This document shows positions 29,724 through 38,812 of a DNA stretch of 64,000 nucleotides, piece after piece. The DNA is from Thomasclavelia spiroformis. GTDB lineage: Bacteria; Bacillota_I; Bacilli_A; Erysipelotrichales; Coprobacillaceae. The stretch lies in assembly GCA_016901755.1 (NCBI GenBank), contig JACJKV010000014.1, positions 1 through 64,000 of the forward strand, written 5' to 3'. A program made the position numbers and the translations under genes. Numbering within the stretch: position 1 is the stretch's first letter; each line of letters opens with the position of its first letter. The notes beneath the pieces are model-generated. The model was not told the DNA's origin. It ran no database searches and saw only the letters and a list, made by a program, of their open reading frames with translations.

Positions 29724-30587
29724 TTACACTCCTAACTTATGTCCTATCGTTTCACCAAGTCTGACCTTAGTTTCGATATCCTGCATAGAATTATCTAATA
29801 TATCCTGATCAATTTCAACAGTTCTATCCTTAAAAAATAAAACTACCGTCGATCCACCAAATTCAAAATAGCCTTTTTCTTCACCTTTAACAAACGTCTG
29901 GTGGTGATGATTAATAATTTTACCAACCATCATCGCTCCCACTTCCATTTGAATGATCTGCCCAAAATTTTCCGTTTCCATCACCATATATTCACGGGTA
30001 TTGGTTTTATACACCGGATAGTAATCGTTAGCTATAGGATTAACGGTATGAAAGATACCTTTGATATGACGATGAGCTACGACTTTTCCCTGATCAATAT
30101 AGCTGTAACGATGATAATCATCAACGGCCAGCCTAAAAATCAGACAGATGCCATTTTCATACTGCTGAGCCAGCGAAGCATCATCAAGCAGATCAGCTAA
30201 ACGATACGTACTGTTTTTGATCGTTAATACGGTATCTGACATTAACTGATATGCCGTTAGCTTACTGTCTGCTGGTGCCATCAAGGTATGACCATCCTGA
30301 TCAAAAGGTCTTTGCCCCGCTTTAATCTTTCTGGTAAAAAAATCATTATAGCTTTTATACTTCTTTTCTTCATACTGAGACATGTCGATACCATTATTTT
30401 CAATAAAAGAACTAATATTCATTTTAGATAATGGTGAAGACATATACAGTCCTGATAGTTTAGTTATCCATGGTGAAACCAAAATTTTTAAAGCACATCT
30501 GCCTGCAGATGTGCCATAAAGTTTCTTCAACAGGTTATCTTGCCCTTCAATGCCTTTAAGTATATTTCCCTGACGGTCTTTGATCAT
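29724..30587 (-). CDS. psd: Phosphatidylserine decarboxylase
   Basis: It converts phosphatidylserine to phosphatidylethanolamine at the membrane. The 287-residue proenzyme has the EFGGSTVVLFF segment, where the Ser of the GST motif becomes the pyruvoyl group after self-cleavage, and conserved VDDYHRYSY and KGIFHTVNP regions. ATG at 30587 overlaps the pssA stop by 4 bases (ATGA). It should act on the product of the upstream enzyme. Confidence 0.93.
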   Translation of the reverse strand: MIKDRQGNILKGIEGQDNLLKKLYGTSAGRCALKILVSPWITKLSGLYMSSPLSKMNISSFIENNGIDMSQYEEKKYKSYNDFFTRKIKAGQRPFDQDGHTLMAPADSKLTAYQLMSDTVLTIKNSTYRLADLLDDASLAQQYENGICLIFRLAVDDYHRYSYIDQGKVVAHRHIKGIFHTVNPIANDYYPVYKTNTREYMVMETENFGQIIQMEVGAMMVGKIINHHHQTFVKGEEKGYFEFGGSTVVLFFKDRTVEIDQDILDNSMQDIETKVRLGETIGHKLGV

Positions 30588-31198
30588 GAAAAACACACAA
30601 TCTGGATCAGTTCAATAACGACAAGTACCGCTAACGCCACCAATCCCTTTCCTTTGATCTTAGGTACCTTGAAATCAACAATGAATAAAATTCCTGTAAT
30701 CAGCATCAAAGTTCCATATAAATAATCTAAACCAAAAACAACGTATCTTAAGGCAAAAGCACAAGGCAAAATAAACGCAGAAGTTGTCACCGGCAATCCC
30801 TGATAATATTTTCTTTTTTCTTCTGTCTGTGACTGTCTGATTTCTTCCGTTACATTAAAATAAGCCAATCTGATAACAGCTGCCAATACATAACAGATTT
30901 CAATGATCAGCCAGCCTACTGATGAAAGTCCAACATTATAGCCAAGCAGTGCTGGAAATACACCAAAGGCAATCAGATCACACAGTGAATCGATCTGTAT
31001 CCCAAACTTCTTCTCTTCTTCACTGCGGTCTTTTTTACTGCGAGCAACCATCCCATCAAACGTATCACAGATCCCACACATGATCAGACAGATAAATGAC
31101 CATTGATAAGATCCCTGTACCGAAAGATGAATCCCGATCATCGCAAAAGCTAATGATATGTATGTTAATATAACGGTATAATTGTAATATCCTATCAT
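30584..31198 (-). CDS. pssA: CDP-diacylglycerol-serine O-phosphatidyltransferase
   Basis: It makes phosphatidylserine from CDP-diacylglycerol and serine. The 204-residue membrane protein has about six to seven helices and the CDP-alcohol transferase signature: DGMVAR, a gap, then G-IQID-SLCD (residues about 47-75). The next gene decarboxylates its product, which supports the serine-specific assignment over a glycerophosphate enzyme. It is the first gene of pssA-psd-parA-parB; a TATAAT box lies about 25 bases upstream. Confidence 0.92.
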   Translation of the reverse strand: MIGYYNYTVILTYISLAFAMIGIHLSVQGSYQWSFICLIMCGICDTFDGMVARSKKDRSEEEKKFGIQIDSLCDLIAFGVFPALLGYNVGLSSVGWLIIEICYVLAAVIRLAYFNVTEEIRQSQTEEKRKYYQGLPVTTSAFILPCAFALRYVVFGLDYLYGTLMLITGILFIVDFKVPKIKGKGLVALAVLVVIELIQIVCFS

Positions 31199-31334
31199 AA
31201 TTAACTCCCTCTATATAGACCACATTATAGCATACTTTTTTTGATTTACATAGTTATTTCATATTTGTCATAAATATACAAAATACCTTGCATTTTACTA
31301 CTATACATATCATGGCAAAAATTTCAATCTTTTT

Positions 31335-31889
31335 TTACTGCTGCTTCTGAAAGACACGATTAACATTAAGATCTTTATACAAGACCACCTGCCCGCTTTT
31401 TAAACTGGCAGGAACATCGATGATCCTTTGATTAGAAGAACCTCTAAACTTCAATGAAATATCTTTTAAGGCTTCTACAAAACGACCATCTACCAGTACA
31501 TCAATATAGCTAAGCAGTTCATCGGTCACTTCACAGCGACCACGACTGTCCTGCAGCAGTTCTTTATCAAAAATATAGCCACTATACACCCAGATATCTT
31601 TATCAGGGTAAAGTGCTTTCACTTTTTTAACAAATGGCAATAAAGCCCGCTGATTCGCTGGTTCCATCGGTTCTCCACCTAGGATCGTCAGTCCTGAAAT
31701 ATGATCTGGCTTTAAATCAGCAAGCAGCCTGTTTTCAACCGTTTCATCAAACAACTGACCATAATGAAAATCCCAGGTCATTTCATTAAAACAGTTTGGA
31801 CAATGGTGAGTGCAGCCAGATACAAACAGCGAAACTCTGACTCCTAAGCCATTGGCAATATCACAATTTTTTATTTCTGCATAATTCAT
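31335..31889 (-). CDS. nrdG: Anaerobic ribonucleotide reductase activating protein
   Basis: NrdG is a radical-SAM enzyme that makes the glycyl radical on NrdD. The 184-residue protein has the SAM/iron-sulfur motif CTHHCPNC and the ILGGEPM segment. ATG at 31889 is chosen from the AGAGGG site 7 bases upstream. Its usual partner nrdD is not adjacent: the flanks are pssA and a transporter gene. Confirms anaerobic deoxynucleotide synthesis in this organism. Confidence 0.9.
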   Translation of the reverse strand: MNYAEIKNCDIANGLGVRVSLFVSGCTHHCPNCFNEMTWDFHYGQLFDETVENRLLADLKPDHISGLTILGGEPMEPANQRALLPFVKKVKALYPDKDIWVYSGYIFDKELLQDSRGRCEVTDELLSYIDVLVDGRFVEALKDISLKFRGSSNQRIIDVPASLKSGQVVLYKDLNVNRVFQKQQ

Positions 31890-32014
31890 AGTCATCCCTC
31901 TTTTTTTTGAGTATAGCACATATATACTGATTATACCTTAAATTTGTCTTATCAAAGCCACTTAGTTAAACAAAAGTTCATATATTCAGGTATAATACTA
32001 TGTGAGGTGATGTT

Positions 32015-33136
32015 ATGGAACTGTCAAAAGCAACAACTAAAAAAATTGCTTTTTTGATCATAGTGGCTGGCATCGTATTAGCCGCCGTTATTCATTTACA
32101 AAGTATTTTTAATTTGATAGCTTATTTATGGAATATCATTTTCCCATTTATTGTCGGCTTTGCGATTGCTTTTATTCTCAATATCATTATTGAAGCAGTC
32201 GAAAAATCATTATTTAAAAACATTCATAAAAATCAAAGACTCTATTCTTTTATCTTTTCTTTGATTCTGGTAATTGCTTTTATCATTCTGATCTGTTTTA
32301 TCATTGGACCAGAACTGATTGCCTCTTTTCAAAATATCGGCCAGCAGTTTCCTGATTCATATGAAAAATGGCTCAGCATGCTTCATGAAAACCGTAATAT
32401 CTTTGGCGGGATCTATGCTGAAACGATTGATTCTTTGATCCAGAATAATGGTGATGTCAATACGATATTCAACAATATCGCGGTTAACTGGCAATCGCTG
32501 TTTGATTCTGGTTATTCACTGATCAGCGCTACCATCAGTGGACTCTATACCTTTTTTATAGGTTTCGTATTTTCTATTTATCTATTATTATCAAAAGACA
32601 GACTGTCAAAACAGCTGAAAAATGTAACCCTGATCACTCTGGGTAAAGACAGAACCAGCAGGATATGTGAGCTTTTAGCTTTAGCTAAATCAACTTTTTC
32701 TAATTTTATTACCTGTCAGTGTCTGGAAGCCTGCATATTAGGGATGATGTTTTTTATCACTATGACCCTTTTACAGATGCCCTATGCCTTATTATTAGGG
32801 GTCTTGATTGCTATTACGGCATTGATTCCTGTTTTTGGTGCCTTTATTGGCTGTTTTGTCGGCGTTATTCTCATCGGTATCAACGATCCAATGCAGGCTT
32901 TATGGTTTATTGTCCTGTTTTTAGTTCTCCAGCAAATCGAAGGCAACTTTATCTATCCTCATGTGGTTGGTAATTCAGTGGGTCTGCCATCGATCTGGGT
33001 ATTTGTCGCTGTTATTATCGGCGGAAATATCATGGGAGTCTTTGGCATGTTCCTGTTTATCCCTTTGACTTCTATTATTTATACCTTATGTCGTCAATAC
33101 ATTCGCCAAAAAAGCAGCGTAATCAAAAAAGCCTGA
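32015..33136 (+). CDS. AI-2E/PerM family transporter
   Basis: The 373-residue protein has about eight transmembrane segments, including paired N-terminal helices (KIAFLIIVAGIVLAAVI and IIFPFIVGFAIAFILNII). It has the conserved C-terminal PHVVGNSVGLPSIWVFVAVIIGG region of the AI-2 exporter/YtvI family. Members export small molecules or exchange Na+/H+; the substrate here is unknown. It is a single plus-strand gene ending at a shared terminator with the convergent DUF3737 gene. Confidence 0.88.
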   Translation: MELSKATTKKIAFLIIVAGIVLAAVIHLQSIFNLIAYLWNIIFPFIVGFAIAFILNIIIEAVEKSLFKNIHKNQRLYSFIFSLILVIAFIILICFIIGPELIASFQNIGQQFPDSYEKWLSMLHENRNIFGGIYAETIDSLIQNNGDVNTIFNNIAVNWQSLFDSGYSLISATISGLYTFFIGFVFSIYLLLSKDRLSKQLKNVTLITLGKDRTSRICELLALAKSTFSNFITCQCLEACILGMMFFITMTLLQMPYALLLGVLIAITALIPVFGAFIGCFVGVILIGINDPMQALWFIVLFLVLQQIEGNFIYPHVVGNSVGLPSIWVFVAVIIGGNIMGVFGMFLFIPLTSIIYTLCRQYIRQKSSVIKKA

Positions 33137-33157
33137 ATCTCAGGCTTCTTTTTTTTC
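33124..33157. terminator. Bidirectional terminator between convergent genes
   Basis: AAGCCTGA-ATC-TCAGGCTT with A- and T-runs on both sides lies between the stops at 33136 and 33140. Confidence 0.85.
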
Positions 33158-34006
33158 ATCACGAATAACGATCTGTCCCGTTACATCCATGATGGCATCT
33201 TCAAAAATAATTTCTCCAACACTGTCAGCAACGATCTTTCCGCTTTTAGGATTTTTAACTGACACGATGTGACCTTTAACATCAGCTTCGACATCACTGT
33301 ATTCAAAAGCCAGATCGGTATCGATCATTTCACAGTTGATCAGTTTCAGGTTTTCACAATAACAAAATGGCTGTGTACCAATGATCTGACAGTTGATCAG
33401 CGTCAGATTTTTAGAAAACCACGCCAGATATTCTCCTTTTAAAACCGAATCTTTCACTACGACATCTTCACTATGCCAGAAAGCATCTTTGGTATCCAGA
33501 TAGGAATTGGTAATTTCAACCCGATGCATATACTGGAAAGAATACTTGCCACTAAAACGCAACCCATCGGCTTTAACATCATCGGTATTTAAAAAGATAT
33601 ACTCCGAATTGATCTGACAGTCACGAACCCGAATATCATGACTGTACCAGCCAAATTCAGGGGAATCAATCTGACAGTCTTTTACATCAATGTCACTGCA
33701 TTCACGCAGGATCTTAATCCCTGTAATTGTACAGTGATCGATGAGCCCATGACGAGAATACCAGATGGGCGCTCTGGTCAATTCATCTAAAGTACTTGAT
33801 TTCAATTCAAAATGCTGCGCATGCCATAAAGGATAGCGCAAAGAAAAACGACAGTTTTCCACACTGACATGTCTGGTTTCTTTTAACAGCGATTCACCAT
33901 CTTTTTCACCAGCAAAAACACAATCACTCACCTGAGTATTTTCCAGATGATACAAAGCACGTTCTTCATCAAATTGCTGGTAGGCAATGACATGATCATA
34001 TTCCAT
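33140..34006 (-). CDS. DUF3737 family protein, right-handed beta-helix
   Basis: The 288-residue protein is built from repeated short units with alternating Cys/Asp/Val patterns (for example VSVENCRFS, IDVKDCQID, IRVRDCQIN, LTLINCQII, LKLINCEMI), which stack as a pectate-lyase-like beta-helix. I recognise it as DUF3737; no enzymatic motif stands out, and there is no signal peptide. ATG at 34006 is preceded by ATGGAGG at proper distance. It is a single gene convergent with the AI-2E transporter. Confidence 0.8.
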   Translation of the reverse strand: MEYDHVIAYQQFDEERALYHLENTQVSDCVFAGEKDGESLLKETRHVSVENCRFSLRYPLWHAQHFELKSSTLDELTRAPIWYSRHGLIDHCTITGIKILRECSDIDVKDCQIDSPEFGWYSHDIRVRDCQINSEYIFLNTDDVKADGLRFSGKYSFQYMHRVEITNSYLDTKDAFWHSEDVVVKDSVLKGEYLAWFSKNLTLINCQIIGTQPFCYCENLKLINCEMIDTDLAFEYSDVEADVKGHIVSVKNPKSGKIVADSVGEIIFEDAIMDVTGQIVIRDEKKEA

Positions 34007-34149
34007 AATTATTTCCTCCATTATCAATCCTGACCATAAGGTCATATTGCATCTTTTTACTCTCGAGTATATTATATAATTATCACGTATGAATAACAAA
34101 TACTTATGCTCAATAGTTATCTATGCTTTAAAATTATAGAGGGACATCG

Positions 34150-35019
34150 ATGAAAAATAAATACGCCTTATTTCATATCAATATTGCTGTATTATTATTT
34201 GGTGTGGCTGGCTTGTTTGCTAAAAGTATCGCATTACCAGCTTTGACCATAACCTTTGGCCGTGTACTGTTTTCGGCCATGACTTTACTGATAGTTTCAA
34301 CAGCAGGAAAAAGCAGCTTAAAACTAAAAAGCCTGCGCCATTTCACTTATTTTATCATAGCTGGCATCATTCTTGCCCTGCATTGGTGGTCTTTTCTTTA
34401 TGCCATTCAGCTTTCTAGCGTCGCTATTGGCACCATTGCCTTTTCTACCTTTCCTTTATTTGTCACGCTGCTATCAGCTATCATGTTCAAAGAACCATGG
34501 CAAAAAAGACAGATCATCATGTGTCTACTGATTATTTTGGGCATCATCTTGACCGTACCTGCTTTTTCTTTTGAAAACCGTGATCTGCAGGGACTGAGCG
34601 TCGGTTTATTTTCAGCTTTGACCTATGCCCTGCTGACTTTGTTCAATAAATATTTTTCTGTTCATTATTCTGGAGTGACCATATCCTTTTATGAACAGGC
34701 CAGCAGCACAGTAGTCTTACTGCCGGTTTTATTTTTACCGACTGCTGCCATCACACTTCATGATATATTTTTGCTGATAATATTAGGCGTGTTATGTACT
34801 GCCTTGGCACACACCCTGTTTATTTCCAGTTTAAAAAGTGTTTCCAGTCACCTGGCAGGCATGATTTCGACTTTAGAATCAGTTTACAGTATCTTTTTTG
34901 CTTTTTTGTTTTTACAGGAAATACCGGCTATCAAAGAAATTACGGGAGCTTTGATCATTACAGGCACTGTTATTATCTCACAACTTATAGAATCAGGAGG
35001 AAATCAGAATGGAACTTAG
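34150..35019 (+). CDS. EamA/DMT superfamily transporter
   Basis: The 289-residue protein has ten hydrophobic helices in two EamA repeats, the RhaT/YdcZ-like drug/metabolite transporter fold. The first repeat has the FGRVLFSAMTLLIVS segment and the second ends with EIPAIKEITGALIITGTVII. It probably exports a small metabolite or amino acid. The downstream LysR regulator starts inside its last codons (11-base overlap), so the two are co-translated, an unusual arrangement because LysR genes are often divergent from their targets. Confidence 0.88.
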   Translation: MKNKYALFHINIAVLLFGVAGLFAKSIALPALTITFGRVLFSAMTLLIVSTAGKSSLKLKSLRHFTYFIIAGIILALHWWSFLYAIQLSSVAIGTIAFSTFPLFVTLLSAIMFKEPWQKRQIIMCLLIILGIILTVPAFSFENRDLQGLSVGLFSALTYALLTLFNKYFSVHYSGVTISFYEQASSTVVLLPVLFLPTAAITLHDIFLLIILGVLCTALAHTLFISSLKSVSSHLAGMISTLESVYSIFFAFLFLQEIPAIKEITGALIITGTVIISQLIESGGNQNGT

Positions 35020-35884
35020 AGTCTTACAGTATTTTTTAGCTATCGCCAAAGAGGAATCGATCTCTAAAGCTGCTAATTATCTGCATATTTCACAGCCAAC
35101 TTTATCTAGACAGATCAAAGAGATGGAAGAACAGCTTGGCACCGTGCTGTTTATTCGTGGCAGCCGTAAGATCACCTTAACCGAAGATGGTCTGCTGCTG
35201 CGCCAGCGAGCCGAAGAAATCATGGCACTGGTGAACAGAACCGAAGCAGACCTTATTTCTAAAGAAAGTACGTTATCCGGTTCTATCTATATTGGCTGTG
35301 GTGAAACTGAAGGGATGAGCGATATTGCCAAAGCAATCAATACCGTAGTCAAAGATCATCATGAAGTCCAGTTTCATCTCCATAGTGGTAATGCCCAGGA
35401 TATTCTAGATCGTCTGGAAAAAGGTCTGATCGATTTTGGCGTGCTGATTGGTCATCATCCTATCTCCTCATATCATTATATAAAACTGCCAAGTCATGAT
35501 ATTACTGGCGTACTGATGAAAAAAGATCATCCTTTAGCTGCTAAGGCATCATTAACACTTCAGGATCTGCAGCCATATCCGCTGATCATTTCGCAACAGG
35601 ATCTTGAAGCCGGATTACTCCCAGCTTTTTTAACTGAACAAAAACAGTTTCACATTGTTGCCACCTATAATCTGCTTTATAATGCCTCACTGATGGTCAA
35701 GGCCGACATTGGTCTGGCTTTAGGCTTAGATAAACTGATTGATACCAGTCAAAGTGAACTTTGCTTTCGTCCTTTATCACCCGTCATTGAAACTGAACTC
35801 TTTTTTGTCTGGAAAAAGTATCAGCGCTTCAGTAAAGCCGCACAGTATTTTTTAAAAACCCTGCAGCAGCAATTAACAAAATAA
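35009..35884 (+). CDS. LysR family transcriptional regulator
   Basis: The 291-residue protein has the N-terminal winged helix MELRVLQYFLAIAKEESISKAANYLHISQPTLSRQIKEME and a C-terminal effector-binding domain (about 90-290). The start overlaps the transporter gene by 11 bases and has a GGAGG ribosome site inside it. Effector unknown; control of its partner transporter is inferred from the operon. Confidence 0.9.
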   Translation: MELRVLQYFLAIAKEESISKAANYLHISQPTLSRQIKEMEEQLGTVLFIRGSRKITLTEDGLLLRQRAEEIMALVNRTEADLISKESTLSGSIYIGCGETEGMSDIAKAINTVVKDHHEVQFHLHSGNAQDILDRLEKGLIDFGVLIGHHPISSYHYIKLPSHDITGVLMKKDHPLAAKASLTLQDLQPYPLIISQQDLEAGLLPAFLTEQKQFHIVATYNLLYNASLMVKADIGLALGLDKLIDTSQSELCFRPLSPVIETELFFVWKKYQRFSKAAQYFLKTLQQQLTK

Positions 35885-35912
35885 GGAAAGCTAAGCTTTC
35901 CTTATTTTAATA
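35876..35912. terminator. Bidirectional terminator between lysR and the M20 hydrolase
   Basis: AATAAGGAAAG-CTAAG-CTTTCCTTATT with A/T runs on each side lies between the convergent stops at 35884 and 35902. Confidence 0.85.
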
Positions 35913-37203
35913 AATGATAGGCAATTGATGCCATGATTCGAGGCCCTTTTTCCAGTGCTTCTTCATCAAAATCAAAAGAACTGTTATGCGGTGAAGCCAC
36001 GACTGGACTTAACAGTTTAAGATAGGTCGCCTGACCGCCATGAGCCTGAACATACATCATCATATAGGAAAAATCATCACTGCCACCTAAAGGACTTAAA
36101 TTATCTTCGGGCAGTTTCAAATCAGGCATGTGCTTTTGACAAAGACCACGAATTTCATTCATAAAATCTTCATCACATTCCAAAGCATAAGCTTTTCCCA
36201 TTTCTTTGATTTCAACGACCGTATCATGCATTAAGGCACAGCCGTTGATGATATCACGAGCATAGAGCTCCATGTAGCGATTCAATTCCGTCGTTGCTCC
36301 TCTGACTTCGATTTCCAGTTTCGCTGTTTCTGGAATTACATTGCGGCCGGTCCCGGCCGTGATCTTACCAACATTAACTCTGGTTTGACCATCAGCGTTA
36401 CGAGGAATTGAGTGAAGATTGATAATGCAGTTAGCAGCAGAAAGCAATGCATTTTTACCAAACTGAGGTGATTCCGCCGCATGGGTCGAAACCCCATGAT
36501 AAGTCACATCCAGCTTGGTTGTCGCAAACGAATCATTCATCCCAAAATAAAGATCATGATCACTTTCCTGAGGCATGATATGAGATGCAAAAATATAATC
36601 AACATCATCAAGAAAATGACTGGTGCAGATCGATCTGGCACCACGAACCCCTTCTTCAGCAGGCTGAAAGATCAGTTTCAAAGTTCCGTTCCAGTGATCT
36701 TTGAGTTCCATGAGAATCTTAGCGGTCGTTAAACCAATAGCGGTGTGTCCGTCATGACCACAGGCATGCATCACGCCCTGATGACAGGATATAAAATGAT
36801 GAGACGCAGGAAAATGATGGGCGCTGGTATCTTCATCCAGTCCTAAAGCATCCATATCAAAACGCATAGCTACAACTGGTCCCGAACCGTTTTTTAAAAT
36901 TCCGGCCACGGCCGTCATGCCGTCTTTAACTTGCTGAAGATAAGATAATGGTGCTCCTTCCTGCTGAGCTCTTAAGTAATGCTGATCGAAAATATCCTGG
37001 CCCGGTAAGCCCATGCGATCGTCTTTATTCATGATTTCCTGGCCCAGTTTTACTTCATAGCCAAGCGCCTGCAGCTGCTGTGCCACCAGGCAGGCAGTTT
37101 TCATTTCCAGCCAGCCACTTTCTGCGTATTGATGAATATGACGTCGACATTGGATAGTTTCGTGATGATAAGTATGTGCTAATTGTCTGATTGTTTCATA
37201 CAT
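35902..37203 (-). CDS. M20 family amidohydrolase (aminoacylase type)
   Basis: The 433-residue metallopeptidase-like protein has the metal-binding HACGHDGHTAIGL motif and a catalytic Glu region (QPAEEGVRGA). A dimerisation domain insertion has AESPQFGKNALLSAANCI. It is the IAA-amino-acid hydrolase/N-acyl-amino-acid amidohydrolase group and acts in the cytosol. It follows the RpiR-type regulator gene by about 60 bases on the same strand, suggesting that the regulator responds to a compound linked to its substrate. Confidence 0.9.
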   Translation of the reverse strand: MYETIRQLAHTYHHETIQCRRHIHQYAESGWLEMKTACLVAQQLQALGYEVKLGQEIMNKDDRMGLPGQDIFDQHYLRAQQEGAPLSYLQQVKDGMTAVAGILKNGSGPVVAMRFDMDALGLDEDTSAHHFPASHHFISCHQGVMHACGHDGHTAIGLTTAKILMELKDHWNGTLKLIFQPAEEGVRGARSICTSHFLDDVDYIFASHIMPQESDHDLYFGMNDSFATTKLDVTYHGVSTHAAESPQFGKNALLSAANCIINLHSIPRNADGQTRVNVGKITAGTGRNVIPETAKLEIEVRGATTELNRYMELYARDIINGCALMHDTVVEIKEMGKAYALECDEDFMNEIRGLCQKHMPDLKLPEDNLSPLGGSDDFSYMMMYVQAHGGQATYLKLLSPVVASPHNSSFDFDEEALEKGPRIMASIAYHLLK

Positions 37204-37265
37204 GGTCCATTCTCCTTTATTACTTTTATTATAATATGGTTTGAATAGACAGGCAATGTTGTATC

Positions 37266-38033
37266 TTACTGATAAAGTCCGGCATATTCCTGACCAATTA
37301 AACTGGCCACGAACTGCAGCTGATAAGGATGACTGCCCTGATCCTGCAGAGAATCAAAAGTAATCACTTCATCGATAAAATCCGGATAACTGTCCTCCTG
37401 ACTGGAAATCATCCAGATTTTTGGAGCATATAGTTTCTTTTTCATGGCACGAAGATCCTGATAATTGAAGTATGAAGCTGTATAGGAAAAGATAATGATC
37501 AGATCATCTTCCTGCGCATTAAAAATATATTGTATCTGTTCCTGATAGGAGATATTCGTATAGACTTTTTTTCCCAGCATCAGCAGATCGCTTTGCAGAT
37601 TCAAAGCAACTGCGCCTGCTTTTAACAGTCCAAAAATAGCAACTCGCTGATAGCTTCTGATATCCTGACACAGCTGGCTGATTTGCTGGCCATTGATCGT
37701 ATGAGCTACCATCGAAATGCTGTCGACAACTTTTTGCTGGTAGTCGTTGACTCTTTCACTAAACGACTGCATCTGTGACTGCATTTCAAAGGACAGATCA
37801 GGGAAGTTCAGTAATTCTTTCAGTTCTGCAAAATCTCGCAAGCCAATTTCTTTACAGAATCGAGAAATAGAACTTACAGCGACATTACATTTTCTGGCCA
37901 GTTCCTTGATTGAAATATCTTTCATCTCTTCTAGATGTTCTAAGATGTAAGAGGCTATCGTACAATTGGTTGAACCATTTTTTTCACTGGCTAAGGTTGT
38001 TAAAAATACAACTGGTAATTTACTGTAAATCAT
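37266..38033 (-). CDS. MurR/RpiR family transcriptional regulator
   Basis: The 255-residue protein has an N-terminal helix-turn-helix (SIKELARKCNVAVSSISRFCKEIGL) and a C-terminal SIS-type domain that usually binds a phosphosugar. ATG at 38033 gives the best spacing from GTGAGGA. It lies upstream of an M20 amidohydrolase in a likely two-gene operon; sugar-linked amides such as N-acyl amino sugars are a possible ligand, but this is a guess. An 8-base inverted repeat lies in the region before it (38059-38093). Confidence 0.88.
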   Translation of the reverse strand: MIYSKLPVVFLTTLASEKNGSTNCTIASYILEHLEEMKDISIKELARKCNVAVSSISRFCKEIGLRDFAELKELLNFPDLSFEMQSQMQSFSERVNDYQQKVVDSISMVAHTINGQQISQLCQDIRSYQRVAIFGLLKAGAVALNLQSDLLMLGKKVYTNISYQEQIQYIFNAQEDDLIIIFSYTASYFNYQDLRAMKKKLYAPKIWMISSQEDSYPDFIDEVITFDSLQDQGSHPYQLQFVASLIGQEYAGLYQ

Positions 38034-38058
38034 AAACATTCCTCACTTTCATTTTTGC

Positions 38059-38093
38059 GATATGATTTTGGTTTAATATTATTTTATCATATC
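38059..38093. promoter_or_regulatory. Inverted repeat upstream of the RpiR gene
   Basis: GATATGAT (38059-38066) and ATCATATC (38086-38093) form a perfect 8-base inverted repeat with a 19-base AT-rich gap, 26 bases before the RpiR start. It could be an autoregulatory site; AT-richness makes chance occurrence plausible. Confidence 0.35.
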
Positions 38094-38114
38094 TCAAACT
38101 TTTATGATATTATC

Positions 38115-38675
38115 TTATTCATTGCTGGGAACTTGAAATGCATTAAAATAAACCATTCTGTTTTTGACCGGAATAGCGTCTTTACCTAATAATTCCACCA
38201 GTTTATAGGCAAAAGCATAGGCTGTTGCTGGTCCACGGCTAGTAATCAGATGACCGTCAACGACCGTTTTTTCATAGCAGAAATGTCCTTGAGCAATCTT
38301 TTGATCATAGCCTTTATAGGCTGTAAAATTTTTACCTGAAAGTAAATTGGCTTTTTCCAGTACTACCGGTGCTGCACACATTGCCCCGATGTATTTACCT
38401 TGATCTGCCATCTGTTTAAGTACCTCAATCAGTTTATCACTCGCCAGCATGGCATCGACACCCCCATAGCCACCTGGCAAAATGATCATATCAAAATCAC
38501 ACACTTCATCACTCAACAGCTGATCACAGCGTACCTGGATGCCATGAGCTCCTGCTACCACATCGTCTAATCCTACTAAACGACAATCAATATGAGCGCG
38601 TCGCAAAATATCCGCAATTGTTAAAGTTTCCGCTTCTTCAAAACCCGGTGCGACAATAACTGCTGCTTTTTTCAT
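38115..38675 (-). CDS. DJ-1/PfpI family protein
   Basis: The 186-residue protein has the family start KKAAVIVAPGFEEAE with the conserved Glu, and the nucleophile elbow IGAMCAAPVVLEKA with the reactive Cys. Members include protein/nucleotide deglycases, chaperones and ThiJ-like enzymes; the cysteine motif suggests a YajL/DJ-1 role in carbonyl or oxidative stress. ATG at 38675 is preceded by GAGAGGT. It is a single gene with no clear partner. Confidence 0.9.
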   Translation of the reverse strand: MKKAAVIVAPGFEEAETLTIADILRRAHIDCRLVGLDDVVAGAHGIQVRCDQLLSDEVCDFDMIILPGGYGGVDAMLASDKLIEVLKQMADQGKYIGAMCAAPVVLEKANLLSGKNFTAYKGYDQKIAQGHFCYEKTVVDGHLITSRGPATAYAFAYKLVELLGKDAIPVKNRMVYFNAFQVPSNE

Positions 38676-38767
38676 CCACATGACCTCTCTTTCACTAATA
38701 GCTTATAAAAAATCATGTCATAAAGCGATAAATTTCCTTATTTAAGAAATGATCTGTTTATTTGTTA

Positions 38768-38812
38768 AAAAAATCATGAAAGCCAGCAGCCAGAAACAGT
38801 GCAGCGATCATG
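38768..38812 (-). terminator. Terminator of the TetR gene at 38808
   Basis: Arms aaatcatga / tcatgattt with a long GC-richer loop, followed by seven Ts on the minus strand, begin at the stop codon. Confidence 0.6.
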
